DNA of 64,000 bases. It comes from Lotus japonicus (Eukaryota; Streptophyta; Magnoliopsida; Fabales; Fabaceae). The stretch is from positions 16,038,369 through 16,102,368 of the forward strand of contig NC_080044.1 in NCBI RefSeq assembly GCF_012489685.1. Reading direction: 5' to 3'. A model generated the notes under the pieces. It saw only the letters and a list, made by a program, of their open reading frames with translations. It searched no databases and was not told where the DNA came from. Every line of letters starts with the position of its first letter. The stretch's first letter is position 1. Below are positions 23,701 to 35,476 of the stretch, one piece after another. The translations under genes and the position numbers were made by a program.

Positions 23701-25326
23701 TCGGCACACGTTGCCGAAAATAAAAGAGAAATGTTCTTCGTGGCAAAATGATATGCCAACTTGGTAATAAACAGTGAATTGGTCGAAGTTTGTGTTGCTA
23801 AGTATTGGGGTCATGGTTGAGATTTGATACTTTCTTTGGATTGATATTATATGTTGATGAAACATATTGCCATGGTAATATCCAAATGCCAATGTCGAAA
23901 TGTTGAAATTGCATGATGGTACTGGACGTATCTCGACCACGTTAGAAAATGATATCATTTCGACCAAAGAAAATGAATAATGGCTTACTCTTGAACTCTT
24001 CCAATTTTCTAATTTTTCCACTAATCTTTGGCTTAGCCATTAAATGGTTTAGTCGAATTTTATATGCTGAAGGTGGCAGGTGGCAATCGAAATGGAGAGT
24101 TACAAATTCAAAGGAAAAGTGGTTAAGTGATTTCAAAAGGCCATGGGGTGTTTGCTTAAAATTTTGGTGATATAACTCAAAATGTTATTCCTCTCACTTC
24201 ATTCGAGAAACAACATTTTGGGGGGCCTCTGTTAGCACCAAAATTTACAGGTTTGGAAATTAGCCATTGAGATACGGTGTACATGGATGCATGACATGTT
24301 TCAGTGTAATTTATACTTTACTGCCAAATTAGTAGAAGTTGCTGGGGTCGAAATTGTAATTAAGGATATCTTGGACCGGTATTTCGACCAGATAGGAGAA
24401 AACACTTCTTCGACCCAAGTGTTGATAGTATATAAATCAATGGCAAAGTCTATTAGACAGAGTGAGAAAACATGGCAACATGTTAATGCCAAGGTGTACT
24501 TTAGTCGAAATATATATATGACATATATTGGCAGAGTTACTCGAAGTTATATGTTGGAGGCTAATGGATTTGGCTACTATTATATATTATGCCAAGGTCA
24601 ATCTCTTCTAGATTTTAGATTGAGATTGTGGCAATACCAATCATGAGATTACTGGAACATGATTTGGATGCTATATATATATGCATATTAAGAATTGATA
24701 GAGCTCGACATAGTGATGTTTTCGACTAAACCATGAACAACATTTGAAGCCACTTTTTCGATGAAGATATGGAGACCCTCGAAGGAACAAAAGATGAAGA
24801 GTCAGCAGCAGAAGTTATGAGGTGGAAAGTTACCGGAAGAGGTTGTCAAAGGAAGCAGTTACTAGCACTTACTTAGTGGCTTAAGTGGAGGTTATTAGTG
24901 GCTTAGGCAGTTTATTTTAAATAAACACATGTCCTTTAGTGGGCAAGAGTAGTTATCAGAAACTTAGTCTATAAATACTAGTTCAAATTGTAATGTAAGT
25001 AGACTCACACAATTACTCAAAACTCTCCATGGATGCCTTCAAGTCTCATGTGACATATGGCTACAAAGAGACTAAGAGTGTGCTGTGATTCTCACCTTTA
25101 ATTTTCAATGCAATTTCATTTCCTTTGCCATTTTGATTTCCTCTTACTTTCTGTTCTTTTTTTTTTCCTTTCAATCTTTTACCTTTCCCTTTTGTTCATA
25201 CCGTTCTTCACAAAAATCCAGCCTTGACATTTAAAACGTCTTCACTAAAGAACCCGAAGAGGACTCCGAATCCGGTCCTTATATTGCTTTTGGATTCTGC
25301 TTGTTTACCAAAATTCAGCGTAAACA
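20772..25326 (+). mobile_element. LTR retrotransposon B, gag-only, plus strand, inserted in element A
   Basis: LTRs at 20,772-21,871 and 24,230-25,326 (about 1.1 kb) start TGCTAGCACC or TGTTAGCACC and end GCGTAAACA. The flanks GGACT and TGACT agree in four of five bases. CTATAAATAC near 21,511 is a plus-strand TATA box, AATTGGCACACCTGGTGGG follows the left LTR as primer-binding region, and TTTTGGGGGGCCTC precedes the right LTR as polypurine tract. Only gag is present. The gag and polypurine tract are clearly related to those of element A, although the LTRs differ, so two sister non-autonomous families are nested head to head. Confidence 0.9.
22191..23656 (+). pseudogene. Ty3-like gag of element B, one frameshift, no pol
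   Basis: The N-terminal part (22,191-22,778; MFNGRMINDAISEN, then a Gln/Asn-rich tail) and the core part (open before 22,979 to 23,656) lie in different frames; reading shifts near 22,755. The core has retrotransposon gag features: KMKYFPSSLTKNAFTWFTTL, WNELEMAFHEQFF, and DYLIRFRHMETRC. It would assemble the virus-like particle that packages element RNA. No CCHC knuckle follows and the frame stops after SSPKGVG, so mobilisation would need proteins from an autonomous relative. Element A carries a homologous gag. Confidence 0.85.
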
Positions 25327-25987
25327 TGACTCAACATTCTTTCCAGTTCAGGTCGAAATAGTAGACTAAACCTCATCATATTACTTGGTCGACAAAATGA
25401 ATTTCACTTAGTCAATGACCATAAAAATTTCGACCAAGCTTACCAATCAAGATATATGTGGATCGCAACCAGCAACCATATTTTTAAATCTATTCAGATC
25501 TATTGGTCGCTTACTTGGGTTTATTTACCTTTCAATTGCCAAGATTGATACCATTTTTCATATCTGGCATCTATGAAGCAATTTCTACATATATGTCATT
25601 AGAATCCAATATCAAAAACCAAGTTTTTGAACCAATCATCAACATCACCTTCGACTTGGTTTACTACTTTGCCAATGACATTAGAATTTTCAACCATGTA
25701 TATTCAGGTCGAAGCCAAAGATGATAAAGCTACATGCCATTCTTCAATTTTTTTTTTCGACCAACTCACTTAATCCCTTCGATCTTAACAATTTAGAGCC
25801 TCTTGACATACTGTTCTCGAATCATCAATTTGGCAGAAGCATTATTTCGAATGCTAAAACCATATGCTGGGCAAATTAATATTCCGACATTTATCATGTG
25901 GTCTCGAAAACCAACTCTTTTACGGCTGCGAAAGCCGATTTTATTTTCGGTCATATAGACCGAAATTCGAACTAAAGTATTTGTACT

Positions 25988-26947
25988 TCAGCCAATCCCT
26001 TTTGGGTTTGAAGTTCTTGGCCAATCTTGGCCTCTTTTAACCATCATCTTCTGATAATCATTTTTAGTCTTCAACTTTTTAAATGATTTTGCAGAAATTT
26101 TTCTCTTATTCCCACCTTTATGGCCAAAAGGCTTTAAAATATGAGAAGTATAGGGAGGCATCACCTTAAATTCAGCCATATTTACTTCATTTTCATCACT
26201 ATCACTATCCTCATCATCAGATTGATCAAATCCATCTTGACCAATTTCAGGATTTTGAGTGACTTTTACGCAAGAACTTTCTTCTCCTTTACAATATTTT
26301 TCAGGCTTGTATTTCTCAAACCTTAGTTTCTCTACTCGTTTAACCTTTTAAGCCATATCCCTGAACTCATCGTTAACCAAGTTCTTTTTAATCGAATAGT
26401 CTAAATCCCCAAAATTGTGTTGACAAATTCTTCCTTGGAGATTATCAACATTCTGATTTTCGACTAAGTTATCAGGTTCATTTCGACCCAAATTCTGAAT
26501 TTCATTTTGAGTCAAGTTTTGATGAACATTTTGACCATAATCAACAATTTGCTGGATCGTTCGGTTCAAAGGCGGTGCCCCAAAAACATCAGCAATTCGA
26601 CACAGTTGTCGAGTCAAGTGTTGAGAATTTTGATTCATATTTTGAATGAGAGGATCAAAGATAATTGACATTTGTTGTGTCAACATGTTCACCATATTGT
26701 ACTTACTCTCATCAATTAGTTGCCTAATTGATTGTAAATCAATATCAGTGGTTGAATTTGAAGGAAATAAATTCATTGAACCACTTTGAATCAAATGCAT
26801 GGTCATTCCCAATATGCCGAACTGTATATGTTCTTGACCATTTTGATTTTCTTCTTGCCCATAATTTTCAAAAATGGCAACATCTGTTATTTTGCCATTA
26901 AACATTTTCTCAAGTTCTCCACTTCTCAAAAACAAATAAGAGTACAA
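25988..26947 (-). pseudogene. Ty3-like gag of element A, internally deleted
   Basis: The minus-strand N-terminal part (26,348-26,947) matches gag of element B residue for residue in long stretches (SGSMNLFPSNSTT, ESKYNMVNMLTQQMS, RQLCRIADVFGAPPLN). It then jumps from the Asn/Gln-rich tail straight to DYSIKKNLVNDEF, skipping the whole gag core present in B, and stops at 26,348. A further piece (25,988-26,179; MAEFKVMPPYTS, ending SNPKGIG) matches the B C terminus. The deletion removes the capsid core, so this copy cannot make functional gag. Confidence 0.85.
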
Positions 26948-29324
26948 TAACGATCAATGTCCAGTTTCGATGTTGGACACAATGAGAACTCAATTTGAAG
27001 GCTAAAATATTGTCTGAAACTAACAATATATAACATTTATCAAATCATGAAATTTGTGTATATTCAAGTGCAAGTGAACACGGGTGCACGTAGAATTTCA
27101 ACCACAAATCAAAACCAAGTATCGCTTTGAGCACGTTCACAACAGACTCAAGACCAAATTGATTGACACTTTGAAAAACATAATTTTCACAAAACTTGTC
27201 CCACTTAGTGTGCCAATTTGTTTACACTAAATTTTGGTAAAATAAATAGAGAATCCAATGATCAATCTGGGGACTGGATTCGAGTCCTCTTGAGTTTTTT
27301 GGTGAAAACGTTTGAGTGTCAATTCCAGATTTTTTCATGAAGAACAAGATAAAGTAAAGAAATTGAGACAAATAAAGGCAAAATAAAAGGGAAAAAGAAG
27401 AAAAGATGAAACAGTATGAATTGAAATGCAAAGTAGATGAGATTACACCACAATCATGCTCATGATCTCCTAATTGCCATTTGTCTGTGTGATTGACTTG
27501 TTGGCTTTCAGAGTCTAAGAGCCCTAAATGTGTGAAATCTAATTATTCTTAGTTACAACCTACTATTTATAATGTTTGAAATAAAACTGCTAACATAATC
27601 CTATGGTTAAGATTTAAACATAGAATATAACTTCCTAATCAGAGCCTTTGATTTCTTGTAACCGCCATCTTCAGTTCTGCTTCTGCCTTGCTAGATCTCC
27701 TTTCTTCCATTTTGCTTCCAACACTGTTGCATTTCTTCTTTTGCTATCGAAATCCTTTGCCTTTGGTCGAAATATACTTGTCTAGTGCCACACAAAGAAT
27801 GTCGAAATATTACTCCATATACTACAAGCACCCAGACTTAAGTTCACAATATATATTAAAGGTCGAATATTATATAACATTGTCTTTGAATCATGATGCC
27901 ACTATTTCGACCTTGGGAAACATAAACAAAAAGTCACTATATAATTCCAAGATTAATGATCGAACATATCTTAACTTCACAGGCAACATGAAACTTAAAT
28001 TGTCTTTGGTTTATTGGCTTATCAATTTGGCATGAGAATTTGACCAATAATGAGTATGAATTTCGACCCAGCAAGCTATAACATTCGACATGTATGTATT
28101 TGACAATAATTTAGCAGTAAGATAGAAACTACACTAAAACATAACATGTATCTATGTGCACTATATCTCAATAATTAATTTCTAAACCTGAGAATTTTGG
28201 TGTAAACACCACCCCTCTCCGGTGCGTTTCTCCTGTTCTCCCGCCCCCTCCCGAAGGCGTTCCTCTTAAAGAAAAAGACGGCATTGCCTTCCGAACGAAG
28301 ACTTGGAAAACTTTAAGTGCTCCCGCCGTGAGGGCTTTGCCCGCCGGGACAATGCCTAACCAACGGTCAAGCTTGAAAAAAGAATCGTCCATTTGGGAGA
28401 TTTCCACAGAATCCGGCGGATTTTGTCATGAGAAACCTCTTGACAAGCTTCTGTATGTCAGTGCCTGCTCACCCCTTGAACGCCCTTGGCTTCGTCCCAA
28501 AGACGACTTCGTGGGTGCTCCTCACTTTTTTTACGTGTATGGGTATATGTTCACAAATTTGAAGATTAAATTTCGTTTTTCCCCTTTTATCTGCTCCGTT
28601 CTTCACAATATCAATGTGACTCCTAGTCAACTTCATCCCAACAGTTGGGCCTTCCTCTGGTGTTTCGAAATTCTCTGCGACGCGATTCACCAGGAACCTG
28701 AACCTTTGACCTTCTTTTATTTCTATCGCGTATCTGTCCAGCCCTCCCCGCAACGCAGCTGGGTTTCCCTGGAAGCTAGGCCTGGTCGCCAGCGCTTCAT
28801 CCCTATCTGGCCTAGCATCACCATCGATTTAGCCAGGAAATTCTTCAGGGTTGTGGTGTCCCACGAATATCCTGAGGTTTTCACACACAGAGATGGCACC
28901 GCTCGATTTCCTTTCTACTGGACTCAGGGCGCGCGCCAGATAATTGACCCGTCCGAGGACTCCCTCACTCCTGAACACAAGGCTGTCATCGACTTTCTGG
29001 CCCGTCTCGCCGTTTCAGACTGCTCTCGCGTGATTGGTAAATCTTCCTCTTCTACCCCTCTCGTTCTTTCTATTTTCTACCAGCTTACATTTTCCTTCTC
29101 TTTTTTTATTTTTATTTTTAGGGCAAACTCACTGTGTCGATGAGGAGCTTCTGGCGGCCTTTGAGAAGAAAAAGAACGTCTCCTTTCCCCCTCGAATAAA
29201 TTTGAAAGGCGACAAGGCGTCTATGTTGAGAATCCAGGCGGGCGGGAAACGGCCCCTTGGCGAGGAGGATCCTCGCCCTTCCCCAAAAAGGTTGAACTCC
29301 GGCGAGCCTTCTGGGACCATTCGC

Positions 29325-30813
29325 CAAAATCAATCAACAATAACCATGTCTTATCCACTAGAAAGCAGTAATGACGGAAACCAGTAAACGGCCGAAGTCT
29401 CTCAGAAAACGAAGACACACGCCTCAATAAGTTCACTTGGCCGAAGCCTCCAGAAAACATTTTCCCAATTCAGCATAATAATCATAATCCAATGTCAATC
29501 AATATAAACATCTTCATCTCAAACACAGGCAGTGCGATAAAAGCAGGCAAGACTCAAAGACACGCTAAAACTGAGTTACCCTTACCTTAGTCAATTTCCT
29601 TCCTAAACTGCAACTTCAATCCAATCACATCCTTGCTTTCCCGTGTCGGCTCGCTTCCCTTTTGTTCTTTGGCTTCCTCGCCAAGTGTTCCCGTTGTCCG
29701 TACCCTTCATAAGTACATATGCTAAACCTTAGCCTCTAAGATCATATCTAAAGTTCCAAAACAAGCTTAGCTAATCTTTCTAACTCACTTAGGCTAATTC
29801 ACATGCTTTATGTTTCAAGGACTAAAGTCCAAACCGAAGATATTTGTGAGTTTAAAAGAAAGGTCCTTAAAAAAATCTCATTTTGCAAACAAGTCCTCAA
29901 CTATAAGTGAGTTCTTTTTCAACCCTCAACCTTTAATAAATTTATCAAACAAACCCCAAGACTTTTAAGATTCAAGTTTAACCCAAAACTCTTCAGCCTC
30001 TTGTGTATTAAGCCCAAAGTTTTCCCACACTAAATTTTTAGTCCTCAAACTTAACTTAGGATTTTCACTAACCAAAAACAAGTTTTAGAATTAATTTTCC
30101 AAGCCCAAAACACAAGTCATAGGCTCGGCCACGTCTACATAAATATGTATAAATTTTCATTTTTCCCCAAATCACTTCCAAAGCAATTTTTAACATTTAA
30201 AAATAACTAATCAAGGCTTAAATTAAATCATTAAAATCTCAAAATCACTTAACTCAAAAAAACAACTTTTTAAAAAACTAATCGGTGAAATCCATAAATC
30301 CGGTGATGGAGAACAACAATTGTAAAAACATTTTGGATGGAAGTCATTTTTGAAAAAACATAACAAATCAAAACTCAAACTTTACCCATTAAAAACATGA
30401 TAAAAAGGAGAAGAGGTTTTACCATGAAAAGAGAAGATAATGATGGTGAGGAGTGGCTGTCGTTGGTGACCAATGATGAAGGTGAAACCATGGGGGTTCT
30501 CTAGCCGTGGGTCATAGGGAGTGAAGAAAAGGCTCGAGCACTGTGTTGTTTTACTGGGTGAGGAATGAATCTCATATTTACTAGGAAGGGAACAAGCTTT
30601 GTGTGGCTGATTTCTTTATATGCTATAAAATAAAATAAAAACACTTGGGTGTTGCTTCTCTCTCTCGGTCCAGGAAGCAAGAAAATGATGAGAGAAAATG
30701 GTCTTAGTTGAATGGAAGAGAGAGGACGCAAGTTAGCATATGATAGGAGACTAAATAATTGGTATTATAAGGAAGAAGAGGATAAGAACGTGCGTGGACA
30801 AGAGAGTGGTACC

Positions 30814-30850
<37 letters not shown>

Positions 30851-31665
30851 GAGAAGAAGAAGAATAAGAAGAAAGATTATGGTCTGCTGCAAGAGAAAGA
30901 AAGAAACGTGACAATGAAAGAGAAGGAGAGAGTGAACGTGAGTGAGGGAGGATAAGGACGGATGGTTTAGATATTTAGGGAGAAGATATTTTAAAATCAG
31001 TACGAATTTATTTAGACACTGAATGATTTAATTTATAGAGTTAAGAGAAAAATATAGAGGTGATATATTATTATCTCAAAAATTATGAGGAACTCTATGA
31101 AATAATAAGATATAAAATTGAATCACTTTGAGCTAAATAAAATGATCCATGGACAAGAAAGTGAGTAAAAACTGAATTAAAGAATAATTGTGGGACAATT
31201 AGAACAAATATGACGTCGTCATATTATGCGTCTAAGCTAAGTATGAATTATAGGAAAATGACAATAGTGATTATTATCATTTGAGGAGAAAATATTTTGG
31301 AAACGACCTGCTCCAAAATCTGACACAAAACTGATTAAGGAAATATTCTCCGGATGAAAAAACTTCATTCACGAAAAAGATTTATTGAGACGAAATGATT
31401 ATAACTACGTGGACGGAAACTCCGGAAGGAGCCCCGAACACAAATCCTTTGGGGCAGGGTCTCACTTTAGTCCCTGCGGAGATAAAGTCTAACTTTATCG
31501 GATTTCCGGAAAGCGAAACCTATCGATCTTACAGTCAAAAGTTCCATAATGGAACACTTGCCATAATCAAACATAAAACAATAGAATATAAACACTCAAT
31601 TAAATTAATAAATCGAAAATAAATCAATAGTCTAGTTATTTAATTCTAAAATCCTGGGTCTTATA
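29325..31665 (-). mobile_element. Retroelement relic with LTR-like edge
   Basis: The right edge, read on the minus strand, starts TATAAGACCCAGGATTTTAG, close to the TGTAAGACCC start of many plant Ty3/chromovirus LTRs, and GC-rich blocks (for example around 31,400-31,500) suit a long LTR. The left boundary abuts element C and shows no clear CA end or target duplication. No pol-like frame was found. It contains a TA microsatellite at about 30,820-30,843. The call rests mainly on one terminus. Confidence 0.4.
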
Positions 31666-32556
31666 GTGATCACACAAGTGCAGTTGCGGGGCGAGAACTA
31701 CGACGAATGGGCTCGAGCTGTAAGAATCTCTCTACGTGCACGGCGGAAGTGGGGTTTCATAGATGGAACTCTTGTTCAACCAGATGGAAAAGCCACAGAG
31801 ATGGAAGACTGGTGGACTGTGCAGTCCATGCTCGTTTCATGGATAATGAATACCATCGAGCCTACCTTGCGTTCAACCGTGACATACATGGAGAATGCAA
31901 AGGAGCTATGGGAGGATTTTCGAGAACGCTTCTCAGTTGTGAATGGACTGAGGATCCAACAACTAAAAGCGGACCTAGCAGATTGCAAGCAGCAGGGAAT
32001 GACCATGGTTGCATACTTTGGGAAATTAAAAACACTTTGGGATGAACTGGCAAATTATGAGCAAATCCCAAGGTGTTCATGTGGAGGATGCAAATGTGAT
32101 ATTGCATCTAAACTTGAGAAGAGAAGAGAAGAGGAGAGGGTTCATCAATTCTTGATGGGCCTCGATGATGTGAGCTATGGTACGGTGCGCTCTAACGTAC
32201 TAGCTGTTGATCCATTACCCTCACTGAATCGGGTATATGCTACCTTGGTTCAAGAAGAGAGAATGAAAACAATTACAAGATCAAAGGAAGAAAGAGGAGA
32301 AGTCATGGGCCATGTTGTACAAGCAGGACTTAAGACAAAGGGGCGGCCAGATCCAAAAGACAAATCAATGGTGTGTTCACACTGTGGTAAAACAGGACAT
32401 GATGGTAAAAGTTGCTTCCAAATTATTGGACATCCTGAGTGGTGGGGTGAACGTGCACGCAAAGAAGGTGGAACCAATGGCAGAGGTCAACAACGAAGTG
32501 GAACTTCTGCAGGACGTGGAAGAGGAGGGATGGTTCGTGCTAATATTGCCCATTAA
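31666..32556 (+). pseudogene. Ty1/copia-type gag, orphan
   Basis: An uninterrupted 296-codon frame with copia gag features: LRGENYDEWARAVRISLRAR near the start, WGFIDGTL, MVSWIMNTI-like and ELWEDFRERFS segments, a CSCGGCKCD motif, and a CCHC zinc knuckle CSHCGKTGHDGKSC at about residues 235-248 followed by a Gly/Arg-rich tail. The frame begins abruptly with GTG and lacks the roughly 40 N-terminal residues usual in the family, so the left end is truncated at the junction with the preceding LTR-like sequence. No protease, integrase or RT follows. It is probably a dead fragment, though domesticated gag cannot be excluded from an intact frame alone. Confidence 0.75.
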
Positions 32557-33948
32557 TTATATACCCAGTTACATCTACCCAGCTTCATCTACCCATATAT
32601 CTTTGTATTTCTTTTAACTAATTTATTCTCTTTCTTAAGGCTATAAAAAGAAAACTCTTGAAGCATATTTCAATTTTGGAATTGAGAGTTTTCTCCGTTT
32701 GTCTTTAGGCTTCTAATTAAGCCAGGTATCAAATAGTTTGGACAATGGTAATTGAATGAAAGATATTTTAGAGTAGCTCTATACCATCACTTAATACAAA
32801 CTGGTTTAACTAAAATGTAGGTTAAATTTCTATAATATTTTTGAAAATTTCCAGGCTCTTTTAATTCAAATATTAATCAGATCCGTATCATTTTTCTAAA
32901 AACAATGAAATTGTTATCCAGCACCAGATTTTGTATTAGCTAGGGAGGCGCCAAAAACTGTTTCATGAAACAACACCAAATCAACCAGTAGGACGAATCA
33001 ATGCATTTAGTGAAATATCACCAGAAGAAAACATACATGCACAAAACCCGTGCAATTGAGAACAGAGTAAAAGAATGAAGGTAGAGACAAAAACAGACTA
33101 ATTCAACTTTCAAAAGAATTTAAGCTTATTTTCATGTGATTAGGTCTTGAATTATGTGCATTCTTTCAGTATGTCAGTGATTAACCCGTTGAACTCAGAA
33201 CATTGCTCCTTTAATAAGGAAATAGGGAGAAAGGCAAGACAAACTGTAGGATAAGATTTTCAAGAATCATTGTCAATGTAAAATTCTTCACAGCTAATGG
33301 AAACTAAACCCAAATCACATATCACTTATATCAGCATGGAAAATATTGATGTTCCTACCAACAGGAAGAAATAAATAAAGAGATATATTTAATATCAACT
33401 CATCATATCAACCACTCAAAACCAATATAAAACAAGCATATTCATTCATGTCAGAGTATGCAAGCTAATATGCGGGTGTATATACAGGGGCGCAGCCAAG
33501 GCCCGGCCTGCTAGGGCAGGTGCCCAGGCTCCCCCAAAAAAATTCTCAAAAAAAAAAAAATTGGTTGTAAAAAAGAAGAAGGAATGGGCCAAACATTTGT
33601 TGGCTGGCCCAGGCTCATGAGTGTTGGCTGGCCATGTTACACGAAAAAGATGAATAAATGGGCAAAATATGAAAACAAATAAACTTAAGGGACTAAAATA
33701 ATAAAGTCACCAAAGAACCAGAACCTTCTAGATTGAATCTCTATTCACGCGTTCGAACTCACTCTCGATCTCACCAACACGTTTCACGCACGGCAACACC
33801 AAGCGTCCAGCAACCTCCAGCGCGCCCAGGGCCACCGTCGCCGCCGTACGACTCGCTCCTTTGGCCTCCCTCCTTCGACCGCCACTGCTAATCTCACCCT
33901 CTCAAACCCCCTCCTTCGAATCAGACGCCAATCTCCTCTCCCACCGCC
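32557..33948. other. Spacer with LTR-like and hAT-like remnants
   Basis: A TATA-like GGCTATAAAAAG at about 32,639 followed by CCAGGTATCAAATAG near 32,720 may be the 3' part of a copia LTR and a decayed primer-binding site. At 33,487 CAGGGGCGCAGCCAAGG resembles a hAT transposon end. 33,500-33,948 is a GC-rich leader duplicated at 54,493-54,942. No gene otherwise. Confidence 0.4.
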
Positions 33949-34355
33949 ATGAAACTCTGTGACATTCCAAACCTCGAAGACGCCAATGAAGCTGGTGGAT
34001 CGAACCGTAAACAGTGTACCCTGATATTGACAGAGGGGATTTCTGCGATGAGCCTTGTTGTAAGTCTTCAGTTTCAATTTACAATTCCCCTTTATTTTTC
34101 ATATAAACTTCAATTTACAATAAACTTCTTCAATTTACGATAGATGGCTGCGCTCTCTGACGCGCAACGGGACTATTTTGGTGTTTTTGCATTGAATGGC
34201 AAACTTCTAAATGCGATGAAGACAAACCCTAAGGAGTTTATAAAAAAGGCTAAAACTCGAGGTATATTGAAAATTCTCGGATTTAAACCAAGGAAAGAAT
34301 TGACCAAAAAAAAAACCAAGGAAAGAGAGTATAGACGAGTCCATGGAGTCTTTTA

Positions 34356-34814
34356 TGTTAGATTTATTTATAATTAATTATCTCTTTTGTTATGTGGATT
34401 AAAATTATCAATTAATTAGAATATATTTTGTTTAGTCATTAATATCAATTATGTGAATTATGTAATTTAATTCAATTACATGTATTATGATGGATGGTAG
34501 ATTAGGCTTTTGTTATTAACTGTCCTATGATGGGTTAGGTCAGTTAACTCTGCCTAATGAGGGGACCCTGGTCTCAACTGGTGATATATAAATTGCTGCC
34601 CCATTAGATAGTTTATCCCGAGAACGTATTACCAGGTGTTGAGAGCAGTTCCACTCCTCTGGGTCCTTTTCACTTTCATTATCTGGTCAAACAACAGACT
34701 CATGGATTCTTTAATGCTTCCAGGTGCACAATTCATTTACACTATTGAATCACAACATGTTATAATCTGTATCTATGTTTATATGATCTATTTGGGGTCA
34801 ATTAAATTTCAGCA
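34356..34814 (+). mobile_element. Solo LTR, 459 bp, in TOP2 exon of copy 1 only
   Basis: TGTTAGATTT...TTTCAGCA ends, flanked by an exact TTTTA duplication (34,351-34,355 and 34,815-34,819). Copy 2 (55,370-55,380) has the empty site with a single TTTTA. A plus-strand TATATAAATT near 34,583 suits an LTR promoter. It splits a coding exon between SMESF and RYGRV, so it inserted after the locus was duplicated. Confidence 0.92.
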
Positions 34815-35060
34815 TTTTAGATATGGCCGGGTGATGTTTATGGCTGATCAGGTAAGTTGCCTAAAGATTGTATAGTTTTTAATCATGTTTTGACTTTGTT
34901 TTGTCTTAACGTACTAGTTACTACCTTGTTTTTTGTTCAGGACTATGATGGATCTCACATCAAGGGGTTATTGATAAACTTCTTTTATATGCTCAGCCCA
35001 TCACTGCTTAGAATTCCATATTTTTTGTCTGAATTGATCACTCCCATAATAAGGGTAAGT

Positions 35061-35476
35061 TGTTAGAACCGATACCAGATTACACCTAATCACACACACA
35101 CAATCAAGAAGAAAGCTCACTCCAGAATTCACACTGAATTCTGGAAGTTGAGAAGCATCGTTTATTGATAATTTTGGGAAAAAGGGGAAATACAATTCTC
35201 TTGGAGAAGAAGAACACTGAATCCCACGATTCAGTTCCAACAACCTTCAACTTCCCAAAAGATGCTATTCCTAACTAACTTCCTTCTATTTATAGAAGTA
35301 CTAACAGAATAGCTATTATTTACAGAATAGTCCCTAAGAACTACTTATTACTGTTTAACCTCCTAGCCATTATAATTCTGGCTAATTACATATTAAACCC
35401 CAAAAGCTACTAACAGACCTACTCTTTCTGTCTTCTGACATAAACAGAAGTAATAGGTTTCCCCTTGATTCTATCA
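35061..35476 (-). mobile_element. Solo LTR, 416 bp, in TOP2 intron (copy 1)
   Basis: Begins TGTTAGAACC, ends TTGATTCTATCA, flanked by TAAGT on both sides (35,056-35,060 and 35,477-35,481). A TATA box, CTATAAATAG on the minus strand near 35,288, suggests minus orientation. The same element with the same flanks occurs in copy 2, so it predates the duplication. Confidence 0.9.

Larger units (their letters stand above)
19623..28208 (-). mobile_element. LTR retrotransposon A, gag-only, minus strand, inserted in element C
   Basis: LTRs at 19,623-20,609 and 27,219-28,208 have TGTTTACACC...GTGTAAACA ends and differ at about a dozen positions by eye. An exact 5-bp target duplication, CCACC, flanks it (19,618-19,622 and 28,209-28,213). 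The minus-strand TATA motif TTATAAATAG near 19,970 and a purine tract (TTTTGGGGGGCCTC, minus, about 20,610-20,625) beside the left LTR show that the element reads right to left. Beside the right LTR the minus strand continues AATTGGCACACTAAGTGGG, the expected primer-binding region. The interior holds only gag remnants and the whole of element B, with no protease, RT or integrase. It is a non-autonomous Ty3-like element. Confidence 0.92.
19569..29324 (+). pseudogene. Antisense ORF of retrotransposon C, plant-transposon-protein-like, split by element A
   Basis: An ORF lies just inside the 3' LTR of element C but on the opposite strand. Segment one is 19,569-19,622 (starts MTPKRQTKSSKRN). After the nested insertion it continues in frame from 28,214, the extra CCACC at 28,209-28,213 being the target duplication. 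It then runs open to a donor at 29,037 and resumes after an acceptor at 29,121 in the correct phase (exon 29,122 to about 29,324, beginning GQTHCVDEELL). The long exon contains FFYVYGYMFTNLKIKF, SQLHPNSWAFLWCFEILC and FFYFYR, which recall the putative plant transposon protein domain found beside gypsy elements. The end is lost at the junction near 29,324. The function is unknown; extra antisense ORFs near the 3' LTR are known from Tat-lineage elements. Confidence 0.65.

Noticed and set aside
28469..28753. Minus-strand frame opposite the element C antisense ORF
   Set aside because: Shadow of the longer plus-strand frame, which has the recognisable motifs and a fitting intron.
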